From Variovorax sp. J22P240 (GTDB lineage Bacteria > Pseudomonadota > Gammaproteobacteria > Burkholderiales > Burkholderiaceae_C), in NCBI RefSeq assembly GCF_030316855.1, contig NZ_JASZYR010000001.1:744001-808000 (forward strand): a DNA stretch of 64,000 nucleotides, in the 5' to 3' direction. Below are positions 24,949 through 34,499 of this stretch, piece by piece (positions within the stretch are counted from its first letter, which is position 1; every line of letters starts with the position of its first letter). The notes below the pieces were generated by a model. The model did not search any database, was not told the DNA's origin, and worked only from the letters and a program-made list of their open reading frames with translations. A program made the position numbers and the translations under genes.

Positions 24949-26085
24949 TTACATCGACGCTTCGAGCATCTGCCGGTAGTCGTCGCGCGTGGCGAGCCGC
25001 GGATTGGTCTTGTGGCAATGGTCCGCCATCGCGCCGTCGATCACCTTCTCGAAGATGTCAGGCGTCACGCCGACTTCGGCGAGCCCCTTGGGCAGATCGA
25101 GCCGCGCGCACATGTCGCGGATCGCATCGCCCAGGTCGCCAGCGGAATCCAGGTGCATGGCCTGCGCCATGCGCTGCAGGCGCCGGTCCTTCTGCACCGA
25201 TTCGGCGCCGGCGTTGAAGTGGATCACGGCCGGCAGGAAGAGGGCGTTGAGCGTGCCATGGTGCAGCCGCGGATCGACGCCGCCCAGGCTGTGGCTCAGC
25301 GAATGCACGCAGCCCAGGCCCTTCTGGAAGGCCATCGCACCCTGCATCGAGGCGCTCATGAGGTTGAGCCGCGCCTCGCGGTCGCTGCCGTCCTTGGTGG
25401 CGCGCTCGATGTAGCCCCAGGCGCGCTCGAGCCCGTCGAGACCGATGCCGTCCGCTGGCGGATTGAAGGCGGCCGACATGAATGTTTCCATGCAATGCGC
25501 GATGGCATCCATGCCGGTTGCGGCGGTCAGCCGGGGCGGCAGGCCGAGCGTGAGTTCGGGGTCGCAGATGGCGGCCTTGGGCATGAGAAACCAGCTGTGG
25601 AAGCCGAGCTTGCGGTGGTCGTCGACGATCACGATCGCGCCGCGCGCCACCTCGCTGCCGGTGCCGCTGGTGGTGGGCACGGCGATCAGGGGCGCCACGC
25701 GGTCGGTGATCTTCGGCGAGCCGCCTTCGATGGTGGCGTAGGTCTTGAGCGGGCCTTCGTGCGTGGCTGCAATCGCGACGCCCTTGGCGCAGTCGATGGC
25801 GGAGCCGCCTCCGACGGCGATCAGCCCGTCGCAGCGGCCTTCGCGGTACAGGGCGGCGGCGGCACGCACCGCGGCTTCGGTCGGGTTGGATGGCGTCTGG
25901 TCGAAGACGGCCGCCGGCAGATCGCCGAGGGCATCGAGTGCCTTCTGCAGGATGCCTGCGGCGCGCACGCCGGCGTCGGTCACGACCAGCGGACGTGTGA
26001 TGCCGATGCGCTCGCATTCGCTGCGAAGCAGCTGAATGGCGCCGAAGTCGAACTGGATCTGGGTGAGGTACTGGATGAGGGCCAT
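24949..26085 (-). CDS. Iron-containing alcohol dehydrogenase
   Basis: A 378-residue cytosolic NAD(P)-dependent group III dehydrogenase. VGGGSAIDCAK (residues 91-101) binds the nucleotide, and VPTTSGTGSEV is the family signature. Likely metal ligands are Asp193 and His197 (GMDAIAHCMETF), His261 or His265 (HSLSHSLGG) and His276 (RLHHGTLNA). The start at MALIQYLTQIQF fits the family; the open frame before it is not similar. It ends seven bases from the convergent AmpR-like gene and diverges from an esterase. The substrate is not defined; short diols, aldehydes and maleylacetate-type reductions all occur in this family. Confidence 0.92.
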   Translation of the reverse strand: MALIQYLTQIQFDFGAIQLLRSECERIGITRPLVVTDAGVRAAGILQKALDALGDLPAAVFDQTPSNPTEAAVRAAAALYREGRCDGLIAVGGGSAIDCAKGVAIAATHEGPLKTYATIEGGSPKITDRVAPLIAVPTTSGTGSEVARGAIVIVDDHRKLGFHSWFLMPKAAICDPELTLGLPPRLTAATGMDAIAHCMETFMSAAFNPPADGIGLDGLERAWGYIERATKDGSDREARLNLMSASMQGAMAFQKGLGCVHSLSHSLGGVDPRLHHGTLNALFLPAVIHFNAGAESVQKDRRLQRMAQAMHLDSAGDLGDAIRDMCARLDLPKGLAEVGVTPDIFEKVIDGAMADHCHKTNPRLATRDDYRQMLEASM

Positions 26086-26242
26086 GGGGTGGTACGGAAC
26101 GTGGGCGGACGTAGTGCGGACGGTACGATGCGAGCCTTCGAATCTAACAAGCACGGACCAACTTGGACAAGAAAAAAACCCTTGCGGTTGACGCCATCGA
26201 GACAAACGGCGCGCGGCGGCTTGCCAGAGAAAGCCTGACGCG

Positions 26243-27178
26243 ATGATCGGGCTCACCCCCAAGATGGCCAGCGTGGTCGACCGCATGGCGCGCGCCGGAC
26301 GTCCGCCGTTGCATGCGCTGACCCCCGCCGAGGCCAAGGCCGCCTACGAGAAAGGTGCCGGTGTGCTCGAAGTGCCCAAGCCGCAGCTCGCGCGCGTCGA
26401 GGATTTCAGCTTGCCCGCACGCGACGGGTATGCCATGCCGGCGCGTCTGTATGCGCCTTCGAACGAAGCGCTTCCGGTGCTGCTGTTCTTTCACGGCGGC
26501 GGTTTCACGGTCGGCAGCATTGCCACCCACGACATCCTGTGCCGCGTGCTGAGCGAAAAGAGCGGCTGCGCCGTGGTGTCGGTGGACTACCGGCTGGCGC
26601 CGGAGCACAAATTTCCGACGGCGTCGAACGATGCCTGGGACGCGCTCGAGCACCTTGCGAAGAACGCGGGACGGTGGGGCCTCGACGGCACGCGCATCGC
26701 TGTCGGCGGCGATAGCGCGGGGGGCACCCTGGCGGCCGTCTGCGCCATCTTCGCGCGCGATGCGGGCATTCCGCTCGCGCTGCAGATGCTGATCTACCCC
26801 GGCACCGCCGCGCACCAGGACACGCCTTCGCACAGAAGATTCGCCGAAGGGCCTCTGCTCGGGGAAGCACTCATCAGCTGGTTCTTCGGCCTGTACGTGA
26901 ACTCCCCGGCCGATCGCGACGACTGGCGCTTCGCGCCGCTCAACGCCGATGACGTGGAAGGTGTCGCGCCGGCATGGATCGGCCTCGCCGAATACGATCC
27001 GGTGGTGGACGAAGGCATCGCCTACGCCGACAAGTTGCGCGCGGCCGCCGTGCCGGTCGATCTGGAGATCTATCGCGGCGTCATCCACGAATTCGTCAAG
27101 ATGGGACGCGCCATCCCCGAAGCCCTCCAGGCCCACACCGACGCAGCCCGCGCATTGAAAGAAGCCTTGCAACCATGA
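26243..27178 (+). CDS. HSL-family alpha/beta-hydrolase (esterase)
   Basis: A 311-residue cytosolic carboxylesterase of the hormone-sensitive lipase family. HGGGF (from His84) forms the oxyanion hole and GDSAGG (residues 156-161) holds the nucleophile Ser158. The acid is Asp252 (EYDPVVDEG) and the base His282 (VIHEFVKMG). VSVDYRLAPEHKFPTA is also typical. The ribosome site is weak. Its stop overlaps the start of the thioesterase-GNAT gene (ATGA), so both proteins are probably made together, perhaps to handle acyl esters and acyl-CoAs. Confidence 0.93.
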   Translation: MIGLTPKMASVVDRMARAGRPPLHALTPAEAKAAYEKGAGVLEVPKPQLARVEDFSLPARDGYAMPARLYAPSNEALPVLLFFHGGGFTVGSIATHDILCRVLSEKSGCAVVSVDYRLAPEHKFPTASNDAWDALEHLAKNAGRWGLDGTRIAVGGDSAGGTLAAVCAIFARDAGIPLALQMLIYPGTAAHQDTPSHRRFAEGPLLGEALISWFFGLYVNSPADRDDWRFAPLNADDVEGVAPAWIGLAEYDPVVDEGIAYADKLRAAAVPVDLEIYRGVIHEFVKMGRAIPEALQAHTDAARALKEALQP

Positions 27179-28044
27179 CCGAAACCATCAAGAAATCCGA
27201 CTTTCGATTCTTCCACCGCCTGCGCGTGCGATGGGCCGAGGTGGACATGCAGAAGATCGTCTTCAACGCGCACTACCTGATGTACTTCGACACCGCGATC
27301 GCCGACTACTGGCGCGCGATGGCGCTACCGTACGAAGATGCAATGCAGGCGCTCGGCGGCGACCTCTACGTGCGCAAGGCCACGGTCGAGTTCAACGCAT
27401 CGGCACGGGTGGATGACCTGCTGGACGTCGGCATGAAATGCATGCGCGTGGGCAACTCGTCGATCCTCTTCATGGGCGGCCTGTACCGTGGCGATGAACT
27501 GCTCGTGACCTGCGAGCTGGTGTACGTGTTTGCTGATCCCGCCACGCAGACTTCCAGGCCGGTGCCGCCGTTGTTGCGCGAGGTTCTCGCCGCGTTCGAG
27601 GCCGGCGAATCGATGCGCGAAGTCGTCACGGGCCACTGGGACTCGCTCGGCGATTGCGCGGGCAAGGTGCGCCGCGACGTGTTCATCGAAGAGCAGCGCA
27701 TTCCCAAGGAGCTCGAATGGGACGAGCACGATGCGACCGCCGTGCACGCCGTCGCGCGCAATCGCCTGGGACAAGCCGTCGCGACGGGTCGGCTGGTGAC
27801 AGAGGCGCCCGGCGTCGGGCGCATCGGACGCATGGCGGTGCACCGGACCCTGCGCAGCGGCGGCCATGGCGCGGCGGTGCTGCGTGCGCTCGAAGCGGCT
27901 GCTGCGGCGCGAGGGGATCGCGAGGTCACCTTGCATGCGCAGCGCAGCGCGGAAGCCTTCTACGCGCGCCTGGGCTACCTGCCGTACGGCGATCCTTTCG
28001 AAGAAGCCGGCATCGCCCACATCGAGATGCGTCGCAAGCTCTGA
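27175..28044 (+). CDS. Fusion of YbgC-type acyl-CoA thioesterase and GNAT acetyltransferase
   Basis: A 289-residue two-domain cytosolic protein. Residues 10-140 form a hot-dog thioesterase; VRWAEVDMQKIVFNAHYLMYFD carries the conserved Asp of the 4HBT/YbgC type. Residues 150-289 form a GNAT domain: FIEEQRIPKELEWDEHD, then RIGRMAVHRTLRSGGHGAAVLRAL, which is the acetyl-CoA loop, and AFYARLGYLPYGDPFEEAGI, as in ElaA/YjcF-like proteins. There is no stop or frameshift at the junction. It overlaps the upstream esterase gene by 4 bases. The pairing suggests acyl-CoA release coupled to acetyl transfer, but no substrate can be named. Confidence 0.88.
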   Translation: MTETIKKSDFRFFHRLRVRWAEVDMQKIVFNAHYLMYFDTAIADYWRAMALPYEDAMQALGGDLYVRKATVEFNASARVDDLLDVGMKCMRVGNSSILFMGGLYRGDELLVTCELVYVFADPATQTSRPVPPLLREVLAAFEAGESMREVVTGHWDSLGDCAGKVRRDVFIEEQRIPKELEWDEHDATAVHAVARNRLGQAVATGRLVTEAPGVGRIGRMAVHRTLRSGGHGAAVLRALEAAAAARGDREVTLHAQRSAEAFYARLGYLPYGDPFEEAGIAHIEMRRKL

Positions 28045-28077
28045 CACGCCGCGTTCCCGCTTCGCCGGCCGCGAACC

Positions 28078-29184
28078 CTAGCCCCCTTGCTCGCCCGAGG
28101 CGCGGATGTCCACTCGGCGATTCGGCTCGAAGCAGGCAATGAGCGCAGTGCGGTTCCTGGCCTTGCCCTGGGCCCTGCAATCGGCTTCTGTGACCTTGAG
28201 CTCCGAGAAACCACGGCCTTCGGTCGTGATGATGTTGGCCGGCACGCCTTGGGCGACCAGGTAGTCGCGCACGGAGTTGGCCCGTGCCACGGACAGGCGC
28301 TGGTTGAACTCGGCGCTGCCGATCGGATCGGTGTGCCCGACGATGGAGATCGCGCGCAGCCGGATGCCCGAGGCCTTGAGCTCCGCGAGCGTGTTGTCGA
28401 TGCGGGTGCGGCCGGTAGGCGTCAAGTCCGACTTGGCGAACGCGAACGTGCCGTCGGCTTTGAGCTCGAAGGCGCGCGCCGCTGGCGGTGGCGGTGGGGG
28501 CGGTGGTATCGCCGCTCGCGGGGCGGGCGGCGGCGCCGCCTGCGCTACTTGGGGGGCGGGCCCGAAGGGGATCTGCAGGCCCACCGAGAAGATCCAGTCG
28601 TTCATGCTCGAGCGGCTTGCAAGCCTGGTGTTGTTCACGCTGTCGACGTAGCGGTAGCGTGCGTCGGCCACCAGTCGGCCCCAGGAAGAAAACGGCCAGA
28701 CGATGCCGACGCCCGCGTTGGCCATGAAACTCGTGTGGCTGTCGTTGCCGAAGAACGTCTCCACCTTGTTGTCGATGGCACCGATGCCGCCCACGAGATA
28801 GGGGTGCACGCTGCTCGATGTCCAGCGGTTGACGCCCTGGCGGCCCAGGAAGAACCACTGCGCGTCGAGCGTGCCGCTCCAGTTCTTGTATTTGTCAGTG
28901 CTGTTGAAGACGCCAAAGGCGGTGCCAAACTTGCTATCGAGTTCCTCGTACATCGCGCGCAACTCGATGTTCCAGTTGGGGCTGATTGGCTTGCCGATGG
29001 ATACGCCTCCGCCCCAGCCGTTGTCGGCGTTGCGGTCGCCGTCCGGATGGACGTAGGCGCCGAAGGGCGTGATGTACCACCGGTTGTCGTAGTACTGGTC
29101 CGCTGCGAAAGTGGTCTGCGCAAGGCAGGCACCATACGGAAGAGCAAGCACGCAGCAAGCTGCAAGGGTGCGTCGGTCGAACAT
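28078..29184 (-). CDS. OmpA-family outer-membrane protein with Pro-rich linker
   Basis: A 368-residue protein with a signal peptide (cleavage near CLAQ) and an N-terminal eight-stranded beta-barrel-like region (DNRWYITPFGAYVHPDGDRN, then strands with alternating hydrophobics). Next comes a linker with a run of eight prolines near residue 245, and a C-terminal OmpA domain. ISIVGHTDPIGSAEFNQRLS and ARANSVRDYLVAQGV carry the Asp and Arg that bind peptidoglycan. It would tether the outer membrane to the cell wall. GGAGG lies six bases before the ATG at 29184. It is monocistronic and converges on the thioesterase-GNAT gene. Confidence 0.92.
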   Translation of the reverse strand: MFDRRTLAACCVLALPYGACLAQTTFAADQYYDNRWYITPFGAYVHPDGDRNADNGWGGGVSIGKPISPNWNIELRAMYEELDSKFGTAFGVFNSTDKYKNWSGTLDAQWFFLGRQGVNRWTSSSVHPYLVGGIGAIDNKVETFFGNDSHTSFMANAGVGIVWPFSSWGRLVADARYRYVDSVNNTRLASRSSMNDWIFSVGLQIPFGPAPQVAQAAPPPAPRAAIPPPPPPPPAARAFELKADGTFAFAKSDLTPTGRTRIDNTLAELKASGIRLRAISIVGHTDPIGSAEFNQRLSVARANSVRDYLVAQGVPANIITTEGRGFSELKVTEADCRAQGKARNRTALIACFEPNRRVDIRASGEQGG

Positions 29185-29658
29185 GAAAGCCTCCTCACGG
29201 AGTAGTTGGAAGGCCAGTGTTGGTGAGAGCTTCAATCGAAGCCAATAAGCCGAAAGATAGATGGGGCCATCCGGAAATCGGCGTATACGCCACTGGCCTT
29301 GACCCTGATGCGCGGACGGGATGGGACTTGATTCTCAAGTGAACTCCCTCTTCCATAGGGATCAGGTGTCCGCGAAATCGGGTCAACTTTTAAAGCGAGG
29401 CGTCACGCTCTCAGTGCACGTTCCGTTTCAATTTTCAGCATAAGTGGCGCGTCGGCAACGTTGAACGGTTGATGTCCCAGGAAGTGGTGTAAGTCTTTTT
29501 ACTCGCTGCGCGGCAAGGCGGCTGCAATTGCCCCGTTTGGGCCCGCGGACCCAGGCGCGGCGTTCCAGCGAGGGTGCGGGCGTCGTGTGCCAGGTGGGCG
29601 AGGGCGTCAAGCAGGCCCAACCTGTGCGATCAGGGCAACACGACTCCCTGGACAGGCC
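29185..29658. other. Gene-poor stretch, possible transposon scar
   Basis: I find no convincing gene here. The first part is the promoter side of the OmpA-like gene. Between about 29368 and 29500 the composition drops to AT-richer DNA, with blocks such as GGTCAACTTTTAAAGCGAGG and AGGAAGTGGTGTAAGTC that resemble ends of IS21- and IS256-type elements from memory. No transposase reading frame remains. The short open frames on both strands look random. Confidence 0.35.
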
Positions 29659-29775
29659 GTCAAGCTCAAGCTCGACGAGCTGATCACCAGGCGCTACCGC
29701 ATCGAGGAAGCCCCGCAGGCCTTCGACGACCTGGCACAAGGCCGCAATGCGCGCGGCGTGATCGTCTTTGACTGA
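29659..29775 (+). pseudogene. C-terminal remnant of a zinc-dependent alcohol dehydrogenase
   Basis: The last 39 codons before the stop read VKLKLDELITRRYRIEEAPQ, then AFDDLAQGRNARGVIVFD. This is the typical end of medium-chain zinc alcohol dehydrogenases such as class III formaldehyde dehydrogenases. Nothing upstream in any frame continues the enzyme: the frame opens into unrelated sequence. The gene has lost about nine tenths of its length. The upstream AT-rich segment suggests that a mobile element or deletion removed it. Confidence 0.75.
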
Positions 29776-29850
29776 TGCTCGTTGCGCGCCGGCATTCTTG
29801 CGGCGCCGGCAAGGGTCGCTGCAGCTGAATGGCCGAAGTGCGCCTCGGCT

Positions 29851-30366
29851 TCAGGCTGCAGCGCATTTCCTGACCGTGTCCCAGGTCCGGGTGGTCACAT
29901 CCGTGCCGAAGGTCTTTTCGATCAGCGCCATGAATACGGGACCCTTTGGACCGGGAACGTAGGCGCTGAAGATCTCCTGGTTCTTCATGCAGAGGATGCG
30001 CGCATCGTCCTTCTCCAGCGGGAGAGACAGCCTGGCAGGATGCGCGGTGCGCAAGAAGGTGACAACCCGCTTGGCGCCTGCCGGCAAGTCGAACGCTGCG
30101 TACGGATCCGCATCGAGCAGATCGCGTAACGACTGGGACGAGCGCACGATGGTTTGAAATGCCCGGTCGAGATGCTGCGTCATCGCCGCTTCGACCTTGC
30201 GTTCCAGCGCAGGCGCCGATACGGCGCGCGTGTCGAACACGACGTTGCCGCTGGCAAGCACCGTCTTGACGTTGGTGAATCCGGCGCTTTCGAAGCAACG
30301 CTTCAGCTCTGGCATCTTCGCGTTCATCGGGCTCACGCCGCGAAGCAATGCGACGTAGCGTGGCAC
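29851..30366 (-). CDS. DUF1697 family protein
   Basis: A 171-residue cytosolic protein with the DUF1697 pattern: YVALLRGVSPMNAKMPELKR at the start, then VKTVLASGNVVFDTR and a mid-protein DPYAAFDLP segment. The function is unknown. The start is a GTG at 30366, two bases after the stop of the ygfZ-like gene, so translation is probably coupled to it. No alternative ATG gives the conserved N-terminus. Confidence 0.85.
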   Translation of the reverse strand: MPRYVALLRGVSPMNAKMPELKRCFESAGFTNVKTVLASGNVVFDTRAVSAPALERKVEAAMTQHLDRAFQTIVRSSQSLRDLLDADPYAAFDLPAGAKRVVTFLRTAHPARLSLPLEKDDARILCMKNQEIFSAYVPGPKGPVFMALIEKTFGTDVTTRTWDTVRKCAAA

Positions 30367-30367
30367 T

Positions 30368-31291
30368 TCAGATGTCTTCCAGCAGCGCGTAGGGCAGTGG
30401 TTCCACCGTCAACGAGGGGCCATCGGCCGAGCGCGCATGAAGGCCGCCGGCATCGATCGCGGCGATCTGGATCGAGATCAGCGCGGCCCAGCCACCGTCC
30501 GGCGACGGGGCGGCCTGTGCCACCTTGCCGACGGGTTGTTCCCGATCATTGGCGGCAAAGACTTCCTGGCCAGCCGCGACCTCGTCGCTGGCCTGCACGA
30601 GATAGGTGCGTCGCTTCAGCGTCCCTCGGAACTGGCTGCGCGCGACGACCTCCTGGCCCGGGTAGCAACCCTTCTTGAAGTTCACGCCGCCGACCGATTC
30701 GTAGTTGATCATCTGTGGCACGAAAGCGTCGACCACGGGCGTAGTCAAAGTGACGATCCCGCTGCGGACTTCGCCCCATTGCCAAAGCGACGGGTCCAGC
30801 GTGGTGCCGTGGGGCGGGGCGCTGCCTGCGGGCGCGATCCACAAGGCACGCGGAATGCCGTCGGACGGATAGAGCGTCACCGCGCTCGCGTCACCCACCA
30901 TGCTGTGGCGACCCGGGGGCGACCCGGCATCGATACCGTTGGCTGTCAGTGCCGAGCCGGCCAAGCCGTAAAGCACATATTCATCGCTCGCATCGCTCAG
31001 CTTTGCCTTGGCACGCAGCACGAACATCGAAAGGCGCTTGAGCGTGGCGGCGAGGATGTCCCGGCTGCACACCAGCAGGATGCGCTCGGGCTGCGGCCGG
31101 ATGCCGATGAAACTCGCGATCGCACGCCCCTTGGCCGTGCACAGGGCGGCCAGGCGCGCTTCCGAATCGTCGAGCAATGCGAAATCCTGGGTCAGCTGGC
31201 CATGCAGGAAGCTGGCGGCATCGGGACCCTCGGCGCGAATGACACCGAGGTGGGAGAGGGCGGTCACGCCATTCAGAACGACAGAGGTCAT
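30368..31291 (-). CDS. ygfZ: YgfZ/GcvT-domain folate-binding protein
   Basis: A 307-residue cytosolic tetrahydrofolate-binding protein that supports repair and assembly of certain iron-sulfur enzymes. The hallmark KGCYPGQEVVARSQFRG is present, with the conserved Cys, and the N-terminus HLGVIRAEGPDAASFLHGQL matches YgfZ. I chose the ATG at 31291 (MTSVVLNGV). It diverges from mltG, 86 bases away, a neighbourhood that is widely conserved in Burkholderiales. Confidence 0.95.
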   Translation of the reverse strand: MTSVVLNGVTALSHLGVIRAEGPDAASFLHGQLTQDFALLDDSEARLAALCTAKGRAIASFIGIRPQPERILLVCSRDILAATLKRLSMFVLRAKAKLSDASDEYVLYGLAGSALTANGIDAGSPPGRHSMVGDASAVTLYPSDGIPRALWIAPAGSAPPHGTTLDPSLWQWGEVRSGIVTLTTPVVDAFVPQMINYESVGGVNFKKGCYPGQEVVARSQFRGTLKRRTYLVQASDEVAAGQEVFAANDREQPVGKVAQAAPSPDGGWAALISIQIAAIDAGGLHARSADGPSLTVEPLPYALLEDI

Positions 31292-31377
31292 CGCTGAATT
31301 ATCATGGCCGACCCCGTTCCGCTCGGTCCGCAGGGCTTCATTCCACAACTTTCAGTTCGCTTCCTTCGTCGGATCCC

Positions 31378-32397
31378 GTGCGCCGCTTCTTTCTCACGCT
31401 CTTTCTGCTGGCTGCCTTCGTCGTACTGGGCCTCGGCGCCGCCGGCCTCTGGTGGGTCAACCAGCCGCTCAAGCTGCCGGCACCCAACGTCGACCTGTCG
31501 GTCGAGCCCGGCACCACGCCTCGCGGCATCGCGCAGGCCGTCGCCGATGCCGGTGTGGACGTGCCGCCCCAGCTTCTCTATCTGTGGTTCCGCTTCTCGG
31601 GCCAGGACCGGCAAATGCGCGCCGGCAGCTACGAACTGGAGCGAGGCATCACCCCGCGAACGTTGCTCAACGTGCTCGTCCGCGGCGAGGAAGCGACGCG
31701 AAGCCTGGTGCTGGTCGAGGGCTGGAATTTCCGGCAGGTGCGCGCCGCGCTGGCCAAGGCCGAGCAGTTGAAACCCGATACGGTCGGGCAGACCGACGAG
31801 GAAGTGATGACGAGGCTCGGAAGGCCGGGCCTGCATCCCGAAGGCCGCTTCTTCCCTGACACCTACACGTATTCAAAGGGTTCGACCGACTTCGCCTTGC
31901 TGCAGCGCGCCATGCGCGCGATGGACAAGAAGCTCGAAGCCGCCTGGGCGGCCCGCACCGCCGACTTGCCGCTCAAGACGCCGGACGAGGCACTGATCCT
32001 CGCCAGCATCGTCGAGAAGGAAACGGGCAAGGCGCAGGACCGATCGGAGATCGCCGCGGTCTTCATCAACCGGCTGCGCATCGGGATGCCGCTGCAGACC
32101 GATCCGACCGTCATCTACGGGATGGGCACGCGCTTCGAAGGCAATCTGCGCAAGAAAGACCTCCAGACCGACTCGCCCTGGAATACCTATCTGCGCAACG
32201 GACTGCCGCCCACGCCGATCGCGATGCCGGGCAAAGCGGCGCTGCTCGCGGCCGTGCAGCCGGCGCAAAGCAAGTCGCTGTACTTCGTCTCCCGCGGCGA
32301 CGGCACCAGCCAGTTCAGCAGTTCGCTCGACGAGCACAACCGTGCGGTCAACCGCTACCAGCGGGGCGCCGACCCGAATCAGCGGAGCGGGCAATGA
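31378..32397 (+). CDS. mltG: Endolytic murein transglycosylase MltG
   Basis: A 339-residue inner-membrane lytic transglycosylase that cleaves nascent glycan strands and is thought to set strand length. One N-terminal helix ([20 protein letters not shown]) precedes a LysM-like region and the YceG domain. The catalytic Glu is in [13 protein letters not shown], with [12 protein letters not shown] and [20 protein letters not shown] following. The GTG at 31378 starts directly before the helix. It overlaps tmk by 4 bases and begins the mltG-tmk-holB-pilZ operon. Confidence 0.96.
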   Translation: MRRFFLTLFLLAAFVVLGLGAAGLWWVNQPLKLPAPNVDLSVEPGTTPRGIAQAVADAGVDVPPQLLYLWFRFSGQDRQMRAGSYELERGITPRTLLNVLVRGEEATRSLVLVEGWNFRQVRAALAKAEQLKPDTVGQTDEEVMTRLGRPGLHPEGRFFPDTYTYSKGSTDFALLQRAMRAMDKKLEAAWAARTADLPLKTPDEALILASIVEKETGKAQDRSEIAAVFINRLRIGMPLQTDPTVIYGMGTRFEGNLRKKDLQTDSPWNTYLRNGLPPTPIAMPGKAALLAAVQPAQSKSLYFVSRGDGTSQFSSSLDEHNRAVNRYQRGADPNQRSGQ

Positions 32398-33053
32398 AGG
32401 GACTCTTCCTGACACTCGAAGGCATCGACGGTGCCGGCAAATCCAGCCACATCGACGCACTCGAGGCGCTGTTCAAGGCGCAGGGCCGTGAGGTGACTCG
32501 CACCCGCGAACCGGGCGGCACGCCGCTGGCCGAGACCTTGCGGTCGCAGATCCTCGAACAGCCGATGGACGCGCTGACCGAATCGCTGCTGGTCTTCGCG
32601 GCGCGGCGCGACCACGTCGTGCGCGTGATTGAACCGGCGTTGGCGCGCGGCGACGTCGTGCTCTGCGATCGCTTCACGGACGCGACCTTTGCCTACCAAG
32701 GGGCAGGGCGAGGGTTCGATCCGGCCGTGCTTTCGACGCTCGAACAATGGGTGCAGGCGCAACCGGATTCCGGCACGCAGGCGCTCCTGCAACCCGACAT
32801 CACCGTGTGGTTCGACCTGCCGCCCGAAACGGCAGCCGAGCGACTGGCCGGCGCGCGCCTGCCGGACAAGTTCGAGTCGCAGCCGGTCGAGTTCTTCCGG
32901 CGGGTTGCAGCGGGCTATGCGCAGCGCGCAGCCGCTGCGCCGCGCTTCGTTCGCATCGATGCGAACCAGTCGCGGGAGCACGTCTGGCAGCAGATCGAAG
33001 CGGCGCTGGCCGAGCGCGGGCTCGTGGCCTCCGACAGCGGAGGTGCGCCATGA
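32394..33053 (+). CDS. tmk: Thymidylate kinase
   Basis: A 219-residue cytosolic kinase that phosphorylates dTMP to dTDP. The P-loop is [25 protein letters not shown] binds d[20 protein letters not shown] holds the DR motif and the [19 protein letters not shown] follows. The length is standard. Start and stop overlap both neighbours by 4 bases, showing tight coupling with mltG and holB. Confidence 0.97.
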   Translation: MKGLFLTLEGIDGAGKSSHIDALEALFKAQGREVTRTREPGGTPLAETLRSQILEQPMDALTESLLVFAARRDHVVRVIEPALARGDVVLCDRFTDATFAYQGAGRGFDPAVLSTLEQWVQAQPDSGTQALLQPDITVWFDLPPETAAERLAGARLPDKFESQPVEFFRRVAAGYAQRAAAAPRFVRIDANQSREHVWQQIEAALAERGLVASDSGGAP

Positions 33054-34063
33054 ACGCGGAGTCGCTTTCGCCCTGGTTGCGCAAGCCGCTCGCGGACCTG
33101 CTGCGCCAGCGCGGCCACGCGTGGCTGCTGCAAGGGCCATCGGGACTCGGCCAATACGAACTCGGCCTGGCGCTCGCGGCAGCGTGGCTGTGCGAGCAGC
33201 CGGAAGAAGCCGGTGGCGCCTGCGGGCACTGCCCGAGTTGTCACGCGATCCAGGTGCGTACGCACGCCGACCTGTGCGTGCTCATGCCCGAAGTGGCGAT
33301 GCAGGAACTGGGCTGGCCGCTGGACGAAAAATCACAGGCCGACATCGACGACAAGAAGCGCAAGCCCAGCCGCGAGATCCGCGTCGAGGCGATGCGCGAC
33401 GCCGTCGGCTTTGCCCAGCGCACTAGCGCACGGGGCCGCGGCAAGGCAGTGCTGGTCTATCCGGCGGAACGGATGAACACGATCACCGCGAACGCGCTCT
33501 TGAAGACGCTGGAAGAGCCCGTCGGCGATGTCCGGTTCGTGCTTGCCAGTGAAGCGGCGTGGCAACTGCTGCCGACGATCCGCAGCCGCTGCCTCGGTTT
33601 CACCTTGCCGTGGCCCGAGGGCGACGAGGCGCGCGCCTGGCTGATCGGGCAGGGCATTCCGGCGCCGGATGCCCCCGGGCTCCTGCGCGCCGCCGGCGGC
33701 CGGCCCAGCGATGCGCTGCGGCTGGCCGGGCAGGGCCAGTCGCCCAAGGCCTGGAGCCTGTTGCCAAAGGCCTTGTCGCGCGGCGACGTGAGCGCCCTGG
33801 CGGACCACGCGCCGGCCCAGGCCATCGGCGCGCTCCAGAAGCTTTGCCATGACCTCATGGCGACCGACAGCGGCGCCGCGCCCCGTTTCTTCGAAGCTTC
33901 CGATTTGCCGCCAGCACCGTCCAGGGTGGCACTGGCCCGCTGGTCGAAGTCGCTGGCGAATGCGGCAAAAACCGCAGAACACCCCTTCAATGCGGGCCTG
34001 ATGCTCGAGGCGCTTGTGAGCGAGGCGCGAACCACCCTAAACTCGGGACGCCGTCGCCCATGA
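33050..34063 (+). CDS. holB: DNA polymerase III delta-prime subunit
   Basis: A 337-residue clamp-loader subunit. The Walker A position reads [11 protein letters not shown] with Gln in place of Lys, which agrees with delta-prime being a non-ATPase. The zinc module [12 protein letters not shown] is present. [22 protein letters not shown] and [15 protein letters not shown] are the family's sensor and SRC arginine-finger segments. It overlaps tmk and the PilZ gene by 4 bases each. Confidence 0.96.
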   Translation: MNAESLSPWLRKPLADLLRQRGHAWLLQGPSGLGQYELGLALAAAWLCEQPEEAGGACGHCPSCHAIQVRTHADLCVLMPEVAMQELGWPLDEKSQADIDDKKRKPSREIRVEAMRDAVGFAQRTSARGRGKAVLVYPAERMNTITANALLKTLEEPVGDVRFVLASEAAWQLLPTIRSRCLGFTLPWPEGDEARAWLIGQGIPAPDAPGLLRAAGGRPSDALRLAGQGQSPKAWSLLPKALSRGDVSALADHAPAQAIGALQKLCHDLMATDSGAAPRFFEASDLPPAPSRVALARWSKSLANAAKTAEHPFNAGLMLEALVSEARTTLNSGRRRP

Positions 34064-34434
34064 ACACTCCAGCAGCCCCCACCCCGTCCGCGCCCGCCCG
34101 ACCCAGCGTCATCCAGTTGGCCATCAAGGAAAAAGGCGCGCTCTACGCGGCCTACATTCCGCTGTTCGCCGAGGGGGGGATCTTCATTCCGACCTCGCGC
34201 GAGTACCGGCTCGGCGACGACGTCTACGTGCTGCTCACGCTGCCCGAGGATCCGCAACGTTATCCGGTCGCCGGCAAGGTCGCCTGGATCACGCCGGCGC
34301 GCGCCGCGGGCAATCGGGCGCCGGGCGTCGGCATCCGCTTCCCGTCCGATGACAAGTCGCGCCAACTCAAGGCCCGCATCGAAGAGGCGTTGGGTGGCAC
34401 GATGGCATCCGATCGCCCGACCCAGACCATCTGA
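34060..34434 (+). CDS. pilZ: PilZ-domain protein, type IV pilus PilZ-like
   Basis: A 124-residue cytosolic protein of the PilZ-fold type linked to type IV pilus assembly: SVIQLAIKEKGALYAAYIPL, then GGIFIPTSREYRLGDDVYVLL and APGVGIRFP. It lacks the RxxxR motif that binds c-di-GMP, as does the pilus PilZ. The holB-pilZ-tatD order is conserved among betaproteobacteria. It overlaps holB by 4 bases. Confidence 0.93.
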   Translation: MNTPAAPTPSAPARPSVIQLAIKEKGALYAAYIPLFAEGGIFIPTSREYRLGDDVYVLLTLPEDPQRYPVAGKVAWITPARAAGNRAPGVGIRFPSDDKSRQLKARIEEALGGTMASDRPTQTI

Positions 34435-34499
34435 GTCCCGTCCCCTGCGACGCGGACCGCACGCGGTGCGGATGCACCGCCATTCTCGAGAATTCCGCG

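Noticed and set aside
33050-34063. Lost Walker A lysine in holB as a damaging mutation
   Set aside because: Delta-prime subunits are known not to use ATP and naturally lack a working P-loop.
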